The notes beneath the pieces are model-generated. The model was given only the letters and a program-made list of their open reading frames with translations. It had not been told where the DNA came from and made no database searches. A stretch of DNA of 64,000 bases. Origin: an uncultured Desulfobacter sp. Lineage in GTDB: Bacteria > Desulfobacterota > Desulfobacteria > Desulfobacterales > Desulfobacteraceae. Position numbers and translations under genes: made by a program. Positions 17,520-26,814 of this stretch are shown one piece after another. The stretch spans positions 2,196,501-2,260,500 of the forward strand of contig NZ_OY761445.1 in the NCBI RefSeq assembly GCF_963664415.1. The letters are read 5' to 3'. The stretch's first letter is position 1, and every line of letters begins with the position of its first letter.

Positions 17520-18293
17520 TTAAAAATCCTCAAACTGATCAATGGCTGTTCGGTCATACCCCTTGCCGGCAACCAGAAGCTGTTTTGTGTACTTTTCACT
17601 GATCGCACCAATTTTAAGCCGGCTGCGGGTTATGGTTTCCACCGCTTGACCCCGGTTCATCACCAGCAGTTTATTGCACATATGGGAGACAACGGCAAGA
17701 TCATGACTGACAAGGATATAGGTCAAGTTTTTCTTTCTTCTCAGATCCTGGAGCATATTAAGCACCTCTGCCTGGATCGAGACATCCAAGGCAGACGTGG
17801 GTTCATCAAGCAAAATAATTTCAGGATCAAGGATCAGAGCCCGGGCCACAGCCACCCGCTGACGCTGACCGCCGGAGAGTTGATGGGGAAAGCGGAACCT
17901 GAATTTCGCCCCCAGCCCAACTTCGTCAAGCACACGCGCAACCCGCCGGTTGGCATCCCCAAGCCGGTGTATCTTCACCGGTTCCTTTAATGTCCGGTCA
18001 ATGGTGTGCCGGGGATGAAGGGAACCATAGGGATCCTGGAAAACCATCTGGACTTTGCGGCAAAAGGCCATGTCTCTTTTCTTTGTTAACCTGACGCCGT
18101 TAATTTCCATATACCCTGTCCAATGGGTCAAAAGGCCGGAAAGACAGTTAAGCACCGTTGATTTACCGGACCCAGACTCGCCTACCAGGCCAAAGCTTTC
18201 GCCCTTTTCCACGGCAAAGCCAACATCCTTTACCGCATGGTTTCGGGCCTGTCCATGACCGAAAAAAACATTGAGGTGTTCAACGGAAATCAT
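17520..18293 (-). CDS. Oligopeptide/dipeptide ABC transporter ATPase, DppF/OppF-like
   Basis: 257 residues. Walker A GESGSGKST, Q-loop VFQDPYGSLHPRHTI, signature LSGGQRQR, Walker B IILLDEPTSALD, switch histidine in LVSHDLAVV. The start ATG at 18293 overlaps the stop of the preceding ATPase gene (ATGA). It is the last gene of the second ABC operon. Slightly short against typical DppF because the C-terminal peptide-domain tail is reduced. Confidence 0.87.
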   Translation of the reverse strand: MISVEHLNVFFGHGQARNHAVKDVGFAVEKGESFGLVGESGSGKSTVLNCLSGLLTHWTGYMEINGVRLTKKRDMAFCRKVQMVFQDPYGSLHPRHTIDRTLKEPVKIHRLGDANRRVARVLDEVGLGAKFRFRFPHQLSGGQRQRVAVARALILDPEIILLDEPTSALDVSIQAEVLNMLQDLRRKKNLTYILVSHDLAVVSHMCNKLLVMNRGQAVETITRSRLKIGAISEKYTKQLLVAGKGYDRTAIDQFEDF

Positions 18294-19171
18294 GACGCAG
18301 CCCCTTTGTCGGCACATCCGGAAACCGGCTTAAGCCAGGCATTATCCCGGACAAGTGTGGGCAGATGATCCTGGGTGCCGTCGATTTTAGGCAGACAGGC
18401 GAGCAACCCTTTTGTGTACGGATGATTTGATTTATGAAGATCACCGGCCGCTACCACCTCCATAATTTGCCCGCCGTACATAATAATAACCCTGTCGCAG
18501 AATGAGGAGACAAGCTCAAGATCATGGGAGATAAAGATAAGACCCATGCCCCGTTCACTGACCAAATCATCCAGGATGGCAAGAATCTGGAGCTGCACCG
18601 TAACATCAAGGGCGGAGGTGGGTTCATCGGCAATGAGCAAGCTGGGATCAGGAATCAGCATCATGGCAATCATGATTCTCTGGCCCATCCCCCCGGACAC
18701 CTCATGGGGGTAAAGGCAGTAGACCTGCTCAGGATTCCTGATCCTGACGTCTTTGAGCATTTCCAATGTTTTCTGCCGGGCCTGCTTTTTCCCGGCTTTA
18801 TGGTGAATGGTATAGGCCTCGCAAATCTGTTCGCCCACGGTTCTCACCGGATTTAAGGAGTACTTTGGATCCTGCATGACCATGGAGATCTCCATGCCTC
18901 GAATTTTTCTCATCTGCTTTTCGCTAAAATCGATCAGATTTTGTCTTTTAAAAGAGATCCTGGATGCCCGTACCCTTGCATAGGGCGGCAGCAGACGCAA
19001 AACAGCCCGTCCGGTCACGGACTTTCCGGAACCAGACTCTCCCACAATCCCAATTTTTTCCCTGCCCATGGAAAAGCTTACGTTGTTAACCGCACAAACA
19101 TCCCCCTTGGGAGAAGGAAAGGTCACGGACAGATCAGCGACCGTCAGCAAAGGGCTATTTTCTTTCATCAC
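18290..19171 (-). CDS. Oligopeptide/dipeptide ABC transporter ATPase, DppD/OppD-like
   Basis: 293 residues. Walker A GESGSGKSVTGR, Q-loop VMQDPKYSLNP, signature VSGGMGQR, Walker B LLIADEPTSALD. The C-terminal extension (HPYTKGLLACLPKIDG) is the oligopeptide-transporter tail. GTG 19171 or ATG 19168 may start it; an AAGGAG ribosome site precedes both and the ATG overlaps the stop of the permease gene (TGATG). Works with the DppF-like ATPase. Confidence 0.88.
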   Translation of the reverse strand: MMKENSPLLTVADLSVTFPSPKGDVCAVNNVSFSMGREKIGIVGESGSGKSVTGRAVLRLLPPYARVRASRISFKRQNLIDFSEKQMRKIRGMEISMVMQDPKYSLNPVRTVGEQICEAYTIHHKAGKKQARQKTLEMLKDVRIRNPEQVYCLYPHEVSGGMGQRIMIAMMLIPDPSLLIADEPTSALDVTVQLQILAILDDLVSERGMGLIFISHDLELVSSFCDRVIIMYGGQIMEVVAAGDLHKSNHPYTKGLLACLPKIDGTQDHLPTLVRDNAWLKPVSGCADKGAAS

Positions 19172-20091
19172 CGGTCACTCCTTGGATCAAGGACATCACG
19201 AAGCCCGTCCCCCAGAAGGTTGAATGCAAGGCTGACAATAAAGATAGCGGCCCCGGGCATGGTGATTACCCACCAATGGTCAATGATATACGTTCTGCCA
19301 CCGGCGGTCATGGCCCCCCACTCCGGGGTGGGCGGCTGGGCCCCCATCCCTAAAAATCCCAAGCCTGCAGCCGTGAGGATGATCCCCGCCATATCCAGGG
19401 TAACCCGGATAATCAGAGACGGCAGGCAAAGGGGCATAATATGGCCGATAATAATCCTGAAGGCACTTGCGCCCTGCAGCCTGATGGCTTTAATAAAATC
19501 GGCATTTCTAATGGTGAGGGTCTCTGCCCGGGCAATCCTGGCGTAGGGCGGCCAGGAGGTAATGGAAATGGCAATGATGGCGTTTTCAATGCCCGGGCCA
19601 AGAGCGGCAACAAAGGCCAGGGCCAAAATAAGCTTGGGAAATGCAAGGAAGATATCCGTAATACGCATGAGCACCGTATCAATGATTCCCCCCAGATATC
19701 CGGCAACCGTTCCCACAAGAATCCCCACAGGTGCCGCAATGACACCCACAAGGCAGATAACGTAAAGGGTCAGGCGAGCCCCCCATATCACCCGGGAAAA
19801 AATATCACGGCCCATCTCATCGGTGCCGAAATAGTGAGTCGAAGACAATGGCTGAAGGCGATTAGCAATGTTTGGTTCAACCGGATCATATGGGGCAATG
19901 ACAGGGGCAAACATGGCAATGACAACTAAAGCTGCAATAACCAACAACCCCAGAACCGCCAGCCGGTTTTTCAAGAAGGCCAGAAGACCCAGATAGGCTC
20001 TGCCGGCCCAGGCCTGGAAAGCTGACTTCGGTGTATCAGCCAGAAGCCACTGTCTCATGCCGCCTGTTTTTAATATTTTGCCTATCGCCAT
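19168..20091 (-). CDS. Oligopeptide/dipeptide ABC permease, DppC-like
   Basis: 307 residues. An N-terminal cytoplasmic stretch, then a helix (LAVLGLLVIAALVVIAMFAPVIAPYDPVEP), the conserved HYFGTDEMGRDIFSRVIWGAR block, several helices and the EAA loop (RLQGASAFRIIIGHIMPLCL). It ends in NLLGDGLRDVLDPR, typical of the DppC branch. Starts 19 bases after the DppB-like gene. Confidence 0.88.
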   Translation of the reverse strand: MAIGKILKTGGMRQWLLADTPKSAFQAWAGRAYLGLLAFLKNRLAVLGLLVIAALVVIAMFAPVIAPYDPVEPNIANRLQPLSSTHYFGTDEMGRDIFSRVIWGARLTLYVICLVGVIAAPVGILVGTVAGYLGGIIDTVLMRITDIFLAFPKLILALAFVAALGPGIENAIIAISITSWPPYARIARAETLTIRNADFIKAIRLQGASAFRIIIGHIMPLCLPSLIIRVTLDMAGIILTAAGLGFLGMGAQPPTPEWGAMTAGGRTYIIDHWWVITMPGAAIFIVSLAFNLLGDGLRDVLDPRSDR

Positions 20092-20110
20092 TTAAATACC
20101 ATTGGGCAAC

Positions 20111-21217
20111 TTAGCGGGCCCTTGGGTCCACCACTTTATATAAAAAATCGGAAAACAGATTAACCCCAAGAAAAATAGCGCCCACAACAATGGTGCAACC
20201 TAAAACCGCATTCATGTCGGCATTAAGCAGAGAATTGGTCAAATACAGCCCCAGGCCTGGCCAGGCAAAAACGGTTTCCGTCAACACCGAGCCTTCAAGC
20301 AGGGTGCCAAAACTTAAAGCAATAACGGTAATCAACGAAATTGCACAGTTTCCCAACGCATGCCCCCATATCACCTTCCACTCCTTAACGCCTTTGACCC
20401 GGGCAGTCAGAATATACTCCTGGCCAAGCTGTTCGATCATGAAGGATCGGGTCATTCTCAACAGATATGCCATGGAATAATACCCAAGAAGAGATGCCGG
20501 AAGAATCAGATGATGCAATGCGCTTCTGAAAATATCCCACTCCCCGGCAACAATACTGTCGACCACCAAAAAGCCGGTAACGGGCGGCACAATGCCCTCA
20601 TAAAAGATGTCCACCCGGCCGGGTCCCGGCAGCAGATCAAGCCGGACATAAAAAACCATCAACCCCATGAGTCCGAGCCAGAAAATGGGCAGAGAATGGC
20701 CAAACAGGCCAATGACACGCACGGCATGATCCCAAAAACTTCCCTGCTTTACCGCTGAAAAGATGCCGAGGGGAATGCCCAGCACAATGCCGATGACCGT
20801 GGCTGTGACGGCCAGTTCAAAGGTGGCGGGAAAAACCCGTAAGATATCATCAATCACAGGATTGGCCGTCAAAACGGAGGTTCCTAAATTCCCTGTGAAC
20901 ACATTGGCAATATAAATCAAAAACTGTTTCCACAGCGGCAGATGCAGCCCCATGGCAATGCGCGCCTTTTCGTACACCTGGGGGGAGGCCTTGTCTCCAA
21001 CCACGGCCAGTACCGGATCAATGGGAACCACCCGGCCGATGAGAAAAGTAATCAGCAAAAGGCATAGAAAGGTAATTGCCAACATCACCAATACCCGGAC
21101 CGCCTGCTTCAGGGTTTTGATTAATCTGGTTCTGGTTAAAAATCTGCGCGTGTTATTTGGTTGTATACCGGTAAAAGTTACTGTCAAAACTTGGGCCCAA
21201 AATGAAATGTTCAACAT
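20111..21217 (-). CDS. Oligopeptide/dipeptide ABC permease, DppB-like
   Basis: Integral-membrane permease ending in the family signature LYKVVDPRAR. It shows PIDPVLAVVGDKAS after helix 1, GNLGTSVLTANPVIDDILRV in the first loop and the EAA loop ARVKGVKEWKVIWGHALGN. The start is uncertain. ATG 21217 overlaps the binding-protein gene by 65 bases; homologs suggest the true start lies between about 21120 and 21085, where only non-ATG codons or ATG 21085 occur. The core of the protein is not in doubt. Confidence 0.82.
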   Translation of the reverse strand: MLNISFWAQVLTVTFTGIQPNNTRRFLTRTRLIKTLKQAVRVLVMLAITFLCLLLITFLIGRVVPIDPVLAVVGDKASPQVYEKARIAMGLHLPLWKQFLIYIANVFTGNLGTSVLTANPVIDDILRVFPATFELAVTATVIGIVLGIPLGIFSAVKQGSFWDHAVRVIGLFGHSLPIFWLGLMGLMVFYVRLDLLPGPGRVDIFYEGIVPPVTGFLVVDSIVAGEWDIFRSALHHLILPASLLGYYSMAYLLRMTRSFMIEQLGQEYILTARVKGVKEWKVIWGHALGNCAISLITVIALSFGTLLEGSVLTETVFAWPGLGLYLTNSLLNADMNAVLGCTIVVGAIFLGVNLFSDFLYKVVDPRAR

Positions 21218-22733
21218 TGGCTCTTTCAGCCACAACTTCAATATTCTGAAACATAATAACAAAAGGAGAGGTCTGCTGGTGTTCCCGCTGGAGATCCTGG
21301 TACATTTGGACACGTTTGGCCGTATCCCGTTCCAGGACAGCGGCGTCGGCCTTTTGGGTCATCTGAGGGATATCCCAGGCATTTCTCCAGGCCAGGGTTT
21401 TAAACTTTGCATCGTCACTGTTGTCCGGATTCCGGGCAAAGGTGCTTGCATTGGTGTGCGGATCCATATAATCCGGTCCCCAGTCTATAATAAAAATATC
21501 ATGATTCCGGGCGCGGTATTTGGTCAACGTCTGTTTGCCGTCCCCGGGAATAATTTCAAGTTTTATGCCTGCTTTGGCAAAGGTGGACTGGATGGAAAGG
21601 GCTATGGAGGTGACGGGTTCGGTATTCCTTGTGTCCATGGTAACGGTGAAGCCGTTTTCAAGACCCACCTTTTTCAAAAGCGCTTTGGCTTTCTCAATAT
21701 CAAGAAAAAAAGGCGTTTCTTCCAACGCGCCCAGGAAGCCCTTTGGCAAAAAAGCCTGATGTACAGTAGCCTTGCCGCTGAGAATGGTCTGTTCAATACC
21801 TTTATAATCAATCAGATATTTAAATGCCTGGCGCACCTCAGGTATTCTGAGATACTTATTTTTCTGGTTCAGCCCCAGGTAATAGATCGCTCCTTTAGCC
21901 CTTGTCTGAATTTTTATATCTTTATTTGTCTCCAGACTTTTCAAATCATCCACAGTCAGGTTTCTTGCCATATCAATATCGCCTTTTTCAAGCAACATGC
22001 GCTGGCCGGCAGACCCGACAATATGCCGGATAACAATTCGGTTCAATTTTGGAGCGCCCCCCCAGTAATGTTTATTGGCGTCCAGTATGATAAGTTCCGA
22101 TGCCTTCCAAGTTCTCAGTCTATAGGGTCCGGAACCGGCATACCCAGTCTTAAGCCAGCCATATCCAAGATCACCGTCCTTTTCATGTGCCAAGACCTCT
22201 TTTTTATCTACAACAGACCCGGCTGTTGAGGTCAGACAGTAAAGAAAAAAAGTGGGAGCGTAAGCCTTATCCACTATAATTTTTACCGTATACTCATCTA
22301 CCTTGCTGATGGTCCGCTTCACGTTTTCAGGCGTAAATCCAAACTGGGTCAGAATAAAGGCCGGCGACTTGTCAAGCAGAACAACACGGCGAAGGGAAAA
22401 GACGACATCGTCCGCCGACAGCGTGTTGCCCGAGGCAAAGGAGACCCCTTTCCTGATTTTAAATATGTATGTCAAACCGTCATCTGAAATCTCCCATCGT
22501 TCAGCAATGCCAGGATATATCTCACTTACATGATCAACATCATAGTTAATCAGGCGGTCGTATGCATTGGCGGCATATTCAGCATTGGCAAATTCAAAAA
22601 TCTCAGCAGGATCCAGGGAGATAATCTCATCAATATTAAACGCCATGACAAGGGTGTCTTTCGGGGTAGACGCCTGTACGGTCTGTATCAACAATAAGGA
22701 CAGCGCAACAACAACCAGGAGCAGCTTTTTCAC
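21153..22733 (-). CDS. Peptide-type ABC transporter binding protein (SBP family 5)
   Basis: About 526 residues. Signal peptide (KKLLLVVVALSLLLIQTVQA). Family landmarks are YDRLINYDVDHVSEIYPGIAERW, TYIFKIRKGVSFASGNTLSADD, GSGPYRLRTWKASE and NKHYWGGAPKLNRI. The later part (FIIDWGPDYMDPHTNASTFA) matches peptide-binding members. GTG at 22733 is the likely start, with GGGAGG five bases before it; the TTG at 22748 lies upstream of that ribosome site. It is 11 bases downstream of the aldolase gene. Confidence 0.87.
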   Translation of the reverse strand: MKKLLLVVVALSLLLIQTVQASTPKDTLVMAFNIDEIISLDPAEIFEFANAEYAANAYDRLINYDVDHVSEIYPGIAERWEISDDGLTYIFKIRKGVSFASGNTLSADDVVFSLRRVVLLDKSPAFILTQFGFTPENVKRTISKVDEYTVKIIVDKAYAPTFFLYCLTSTAGSVVDKKEVLAHEKDGDLGYGWLKTGYAGSGPYRLRTWKASELIILDANKHYWGGAPKLNRIVIRHIVGSAGQRMLLEKGDIDMARNLTVDDLKSLETNKDIKIQTRAKGAIYYLGLNQKNKYLRIPEVRQAFKYLIDYKGIEQTILSGKATVHQAFLPKGFLGALEETPFFLDIEKAKALLKKVGLENGFTVTMDTRNTEPVTSIALSIQSTFAKAGIKLEIIPGDGKQTLTKYRARNHDIFIIDWGPDYMDPHTNASTFARNPDNSDDAKFKTLAWRNAWDIPQMTQKADAAVLERDTAKRVQMYQDLQREHQQTSPFVIMFQNIEVVAERANVEHFILGPSFDSNFYRYTTK

Positions 22734-22744
22734 GTTTTCCTCCC

Positions 22745-23776
22745 TCAAATATTTTTTCCAAGGGACGTGCCCTCGGATCTTAGGTCACGGCAGGCCTGCA
22801 TGATCCGGTCGGCCATGCCCCGTTCCGCTTTTTTGCCCCAGGAGCGTGGATCGTACACTTTTTTGTTGCCCACTTCCCCTTCGATTTTGAGCACACCATC
22901 ATAATTTTTCATCATATGGTCTGCCACGGGCCGGGTATAGGCATACTGGGTGTCGGTGTCTACATTCATTTTCACAACCCCGTAATCAAGGGCCTCGTGG
23001 ATATCCTTTAATTCGGAACCGGAGCCGCCATGAAATACCAGGTCCAACCGGGTCTGGTCACCAAGCGCCTTGGCTACGGCCTCCTGCCCCTCTTTTAGAA
23101 TTGCGGGTTTGAGCACCACATTACCCGGCTTATACACCCCATGCACATTACCAAAGGTGGCGGCTAAAAGAAACCTTCCCATGGAACCTAATTCCCTGGC
23201 AGCCAGCACCATGTCTTCGGGGGTTGTATACAATTTTTCTTTTGCCACGCCCGACGTATCATGGCCGTCTTCCTCACCCCCGACTACGCCGGTTTCAATT
23301 TCCAGAATCAGGTCGTTGGCCACGCACAGACCCATGATTTTCTTTGATGCCTGGATATTCTCATTCATGGGCAAGGCCGATCCATCGTACATGTGGGAAC
23401 TAAATAGATTAGGCAGCCCCTTGGCACGTCGGCTCGCGGTCTCCTGAATCAGGGGCATTAAAAAAGAATCTACATATTCAGGGTGGCAGTGATCCGTATG
23501 CAGGGCAATATTAACATCGTAATAGGCGGCCATGGCGTGGGCAAATTCAGCCAGGGCAATGGCCCCTTTATACGATTCTCCCACTCCCAGGCCCGAAGCA
23601 AAACTGCCGCCGCCTGTGGAGACCTGGATAATACCGTCGCTGTTTGCTTCTTTAAATGCCAGAAGGGCGGCATTAATGGTTTCGCTTGAGGTGGTATTAA
23701 TGGCCGGATATGCAAACTTGTTTTGTTTGGCGTTATCCAGCATCCTGCAATATTGTTGATAATTAACGATTGGCAT
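22745..23776 (-). CDS. fba: Class II fructose-bisphosphate aldolase
   Basis: 343 residues; Zn-dependent cleavage of fructose 1,6-bisphosphate in glycolysis and gluconeogenesis. Metal and substrate residues are visible in ALHTDHCHPE (Zn histidine and catalytic Asp), LEIETGVVGGEEDG, ATFGNVHGVYKPG (Zn histidine), VFHGGSGS (Zn histidine and phosphate loop) and VVKMNVDTDTQYA. The start ATG at 23776 has AAGGAG seven bases upstream. It is oddly placed as the first gene of the peptide-transporter operon. Confidence 0.92.
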   Translation of the reverse strand: MPIVNYQQYCRMLDNAKQNKFAYPAINTTSSETINAALLAFKEANSDGIIQVSTGGGSFASGLGVGESYKGAIALAEFAHAMAAYYDVNIALHTDHCHPEYVDSFLMPLIQETASRRAKGLPNLFSSHMYDGSALPMNENIQASKKIMGLCVANDLILEIETGVVGGEEDGHDTSGVAKEKLYTTPEDMVLAARELGSMGRFLLAATFGNVHGVYKPGNVVLKPAILKEGQEAVAKALGDQTRLDLVFHGGSGSELKDIHEALDYGVVKMNVDTDTQYAYTRPVADHMMKNYDGVLKIEGEVGNKKVYDPRSWGKKAERGMADRIMQACRDLRSEGTSLGKNI

Positions 23777-24121
23777 AATGCATCTCCTTAGTTTAAGTGG
23801 ATTGTTGAACACCTTTTATAATTATCTTTTTCATGAGATTGTCAGGATTGCATCAGGAAAAGGCATAAAGCAACAAGACTGATATTGCTTTATCTTAAAT
23901 ACCGAAAGATGAAAAGAAAAATGTAATTTTCCAAATGCAATTCGGATATCAAACCATACCCTATTCAAAGGAATTTGAAAATCACCTTTTTTGACCCTAT
24001 CGCCCGTCAAGACACAACAAGCCATTATTGCAAAGTTCATTCAAATCCAATATGTAATAACAGCCATGGGCTGACCTGACAAAACTACGGTCAGGCTTCA
24101 CTCAAAAATAAGGGGGAAAAT
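23777..24121. other. Divergent intergenic region, no gene seen
   Basis: 345 bases between the aldolase and thioesterase genes. It must carry promoters in both directions. The only distinct structure is the dispersed element copy F near the thioesterase end. A 69-codon open frame here has no ribosome site and no protein-like composition. Confidence 0.5.
24058..24096 (-). repeat. Dispersed intergenic element, copy F
   Basis: On the minus strand it reads GCCTGACC, a short spacer, then GTCAGGTCAGCCCATGG and CTGTTA. The end matches copies A and H (GCCCATGGCCKTTA), and CTGACC/GGTCAG forms a hairpin. It lies about 25 bases before the thioesterase start, antisense to it. Confidence 0.5.
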
Positions 24122-24577
24122 ATGATCTGGAAAAAAGAGTTCACTGTTGACGACATGAACCGGTTCAAGGCCAATTCAATGCTGGGGCATCTGGATATTA
24201 CTTTTGAAGAAAAAGGGGAAAACTTTTTGACCGCATCCATGCCCGTGGACGCCCGGACCCATCAACCCATGGGCATCCTACACGGCGGGGCATCGGTGGT
24301 TCTTGCCGAGACCCTTGGCAGTTGCGCCTCCCAGATGACCCTTGAAAAGGGATATTACAGCGTGGGCCTTGAAATCAAAGCCAATCATATCAAAAGTATC
24401 TCCCAGGGCCGGGTTACGGGCCGCACCACCCCGTTACATTTAGGTCGAACCACCCACGTATGGGATATAGACATTAAAAACGATAACGGAGAACTGATTT
24501 GCGCATCCCGCCTGACAATGGCTGTTTTAAAAACGCAAAAAAAACACAGCGAAACAATTTTGCAATTCATGCGCTAA
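24122..24577 (+). CDS. Hotdog-fold thioesterase (PaaI/MenI-like)
   Basis: 151 residues. The hotdog signature is HGGASVVLAETLGSCAS, with the catalytic acidic residue in LAET. A second block, VGLEIKANHIKSISQGRVTG, and the end strands (HVWDIDIKNDNGELICASRLTMAVL) fit acyl-CoA thioesterases of the PaaI/YdiI group. Ribosome site AAGGGGG. First gene of the plus-strand unit that ends at 27373; its acyl substrate is unknown. Confidence 0.87.
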   Translation: MIWKKEFTVDDMNRFKANSMLGHLDITFEEKGENFLTASMPVDARTHQPMGILHGGASVVLAETLGSCASQMTLEKGYYSVGLEIKANHIKSISQGRVTGRTTPLHLGRTTHVWDIDIKNDNGELICASRLTMAVLKTQKKHSETILQFMR

Positions 24578-24619
24578 CGGTGTATACAAAAGAGTTGAAA
24601 CTTAACCGGGAAAAAAGCA

Positions 24620-25213
24620 ATGGGTTCCTATAAAGCAAGAATGATCATCAAGAAGGCAAAGGAAGAAGCAAAGTGCCAATTCCGCCGCCACCGGAATAAG
24701 AACCGCCTGGCCACGCCGGGCATTCATCGATGCATCATTGTTCTGGACGGGCTGAAACCCTCCTTTAACATCGGCAAAATATTCAGAAGCGCAGAAGCCT
24801 TTGGCTGCCATGAGGTTCATCTGATCGGCACAGATTTCTTTGACCCGGCACCAGCCAGGGGGGCATTTAAACACGTACCTGCAAAATTCCACAGCCGATT
24901 CATCTCCTGTTACGCCGAACTTCTTGAAAGGGGATATACCCCCTTTATACTTGAACCAGGCCTGGGAGAACCGGTGATGGATGCGGACCTGCCGAAAAAA
25001 AGCGCTTTTGTATTTGGCCACGAGGAGTTCGGTATCAGCTTTGAACCGGATCTGTTCCCGGAAGTGGAACGACTGACCATTCCCCAGTACGGACGCTGTC
25101 AAAGCCTGAATGTCAGTGTTGCCGCTTCCATTATTTTGTACGAATATACCCGGCAGTATGCCTGCCGGAATTTGGACCCCCAAGCACCCCCTCCATGCAA
25201 GGAAAGAGTATGA
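24620..25213 (+). CDS. SpoU/TrmH-family RNA 2'-O-methyltransferase
   Basis: 197 residues with the knotted SPOUT fold. Motif 1 is FNIGKIFRSAEAFG (Asn and Arg of the active site), motif 2 AFVFGHEEFGI and motif 3 SLNVSVAASIILYEY. It has no N-terminal RNA-binding extension, so it may target tRNA or rRNA; the site cannot be predicted. Its stop overlaps the nadE start. Confidence 0.87.
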   Translation: MGSYKARMIIKKAKEEAKCQFRRHRNKNRLATPGIHRCIIVLDGLKPSFNIGKIFRSAEAFGCHEVHLIGTDFFDPAPARGAFKHVPAKFHSRFISCYAELLERGYTPFILEPGLGEPVMDADLPKKSAFVFGHEEFGISFEPDLFPEVERLTIPQYGRCQSLNVSVAASIILYEYTRQYACRNLDPQAPPPCKERV

Positions 25214-25989
25214 ACGCAGAAAAAACGGCTGTCCACATTATCGACTGGCTGAAAAATTATGTACAAACATCCGGATTAAAAGGATTCACCGTCGGCGTAT
25301 CCGGCGGAATTGATTCCGCGGTCACATCAACATTATGTGCAAAAACCGGTTATCCCGTAATCGCCCTGAACATGCCCATCCACCAGGCACCGGACCAGGT
25401 TTCCCGATCAAGCGAACACATTGCCTGGCTGTCCACAACCTATGACAATGTAACAGGGCACGATGTTAACTTGACCCCGGTATTTGAACAGGTCAAAACC
25501 ACATTGCCCGATGATATCCAGGACGGCTTGACCATGGCCAACACCCGCTCCAGGCTGCGGATGATCACCCTGTATTCATTTGCCTCCCACCACCGCATGC
25601 TTGTAGCCGGCACCGGCAATAAGGTGGAGGATTTCGGCGTGGGATTTTACACCAAATACGGGGACGGCGGTGTGGACATCTCTCCCATTGCAGACCTGAT
25701 GAAAACTGAAGTGTATGAATTGGGCCGCTATCTTGGTGTAAGTCAGGATATCCTGTCAGCCCGGCCAACTGACGGACTCTGGGATGACAACCGTACGGAC
25801 GAAAGCCAGATTGGCGCATCCTATGCCGAATTAGAGTGGGCAATGGGGTATGAGGCCGGTGACAAAAATCAGGATATAACAGATCATCAAAAAAATGTTC
25901 TGGAAGTATATCGTAAATTCAACCGGGCCAACCGGCATAAAATGGAACCGATTCCGGTGTGCATAATACCCGAAGCGACGAAATTATAA
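25210..25989 (+). CDS. nadE: NAD synthase (ammonia- or glutamine-dependent)
   Basis: 259 residues; last step of NAD synthesis, amidation of nicotinate adenine dinucleotide. The PP-loop is GVSGGIDSAVTS, and later blocks are AGTGNKVEDFGVGFYTKYGDGGVDISPIADLMKTEVYELG and ARPTDGLWDDNRTDESQIGA. It lacks the glutaminase domain, so ammonia is the direct donor unless a partner supplies it. ATG at 25210 overlaps the previous stop (ATGA) with AAGGAAAG before it; the earlier ATG lacks a ribosome site. Confidence 0.92.
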   Translation: MNAEKTAVHIIDWLKNYVQTSGLKGFTVGVSGGIDSAVTSTLCAKTGYPVIALNMPIHQAPDQVSRSSEHIAWLSTTYDNVTGHDVNLTPVFEQVKTTLPDDIQDGLTMANTRSRLRMITLYSFASHHRMLVAGTGNKVEDFGVGFYTKYGDGGVDISPIADLMKTEVYELGRYLGVSQDILSARPTDGLWDDNRTDESQIGASYAELEWAMGYEAGDKNQDITDHQKNVLEVYRKFNRANRHKMEPIPVCIIPEATKL

Positions 25990-26035
25990 ATTCAACAGAC
26001 TCACCACAACTTAGGACCACAGATAAAATAAAGTA

Positions 26036-26797
26036 ATGGAACTGACTTATCCATCCTATTTGATTTTATTTGTTTCAGGTCTGTTAGCAGGTTTTGTGGA
26101 CGCCATTGCCGGCGGCGGCGGACTTATCTCCCTGCCGGCATTGCTGTCAGTGGGACTACCGCCCCAGCTTGCCTTAGGCACCAACAAATTCCAAGGCAGC
26201 TTCGGCACATTATCGGCAGCGGCCAGCTTCATCCGCAAGGGCAAGGTAAAACTATCCGACAACCTGAAGGGCATTGCCTTCACTTTTATCGGGGCGGGCA
26301 CAGGCGCTTGGGCCATCCAGCAGATCCATGCAGACTTTATCAAGCACCTGGTGCCTTTTATGCTCCTGTTTGTCTTTTTTTACACCCTCATGGCAAAAAA
26401 TCTGGGCGTGGTCCAGGTAAAAGCCAGGATGCAGAAAACGACTTTCTTCCTGATCTTCGGCTTTGGGTTAGGATTTTATGACGGATTTTTCGGCCCCGGT
26501 ACCGGCGCGTTCTGGACCGGAGCCCTGCTCATTTTCATGGGCATGGACATGACAAAAGCCACCGGAACCACCCGGATCATGAATTTTGTTTCAAACATAA
26601 CGGCATTGGCCCTGTTTATCGCAGGGGGCAATGTACTGTACACCGCAGGGCTGATTATGGCAGCGGGCCAGATCATCGGAGCCAACATCGGCTCGGGCAT
26701 GGCCATCAAACGCGGCGCACCCTTTATCCGGCCCATTTTTCTGACCATGGTGTTTTTAACCATTGTAAGACTGATTTATGTAAACTACATCTCGTAA
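26036..26797 (+). CDS. TSUP/TauE-SafE-family membrane transporter
   Basis: 253 residues with about eight hydrophobic helices. The family hallmark GFVDAIAGGGGLISLPALL follows helix 1, and the repeat-half motif GFYDGFFGPGTGAFW occurs in the second half. Members move sulfite, sulfonates or similar anions. Same strand as nadE with 46 bases between, and 17 bases before the deacylase gene. Confidence 0.88.
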   Translation: MELTYPSYLILFVSGLLAGFVDAIAGGGGLISLPALLSVGLPPQLALGTNKFQGSFGTLSAAASFIRKGKVKLSDNLKGIAFTFIGAGTGAWAIQQIHADFIKHLVPFMLLFVFFYTLMAKNLGVVQVKARMQKTTFFLIFGFGLGFYDGFFGPGTGAFWTGALLIFMGMDMTKATGTTRIMNFVSNITALALFIAGGNVLYTAGLIMAAGQIIGANIGSGMAIKRGAPFIRPIFLTMVFLTIVRLIYVNYIS

Positions 26798-26814
26798 ACA
26801 AAAAGGAATTATTC

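Noticed and set aside
20952..22229. 425-codon plus-strand open frame
   Set aside because: Antisense to the peptide-binding protein and permease, which have clear family motifs.
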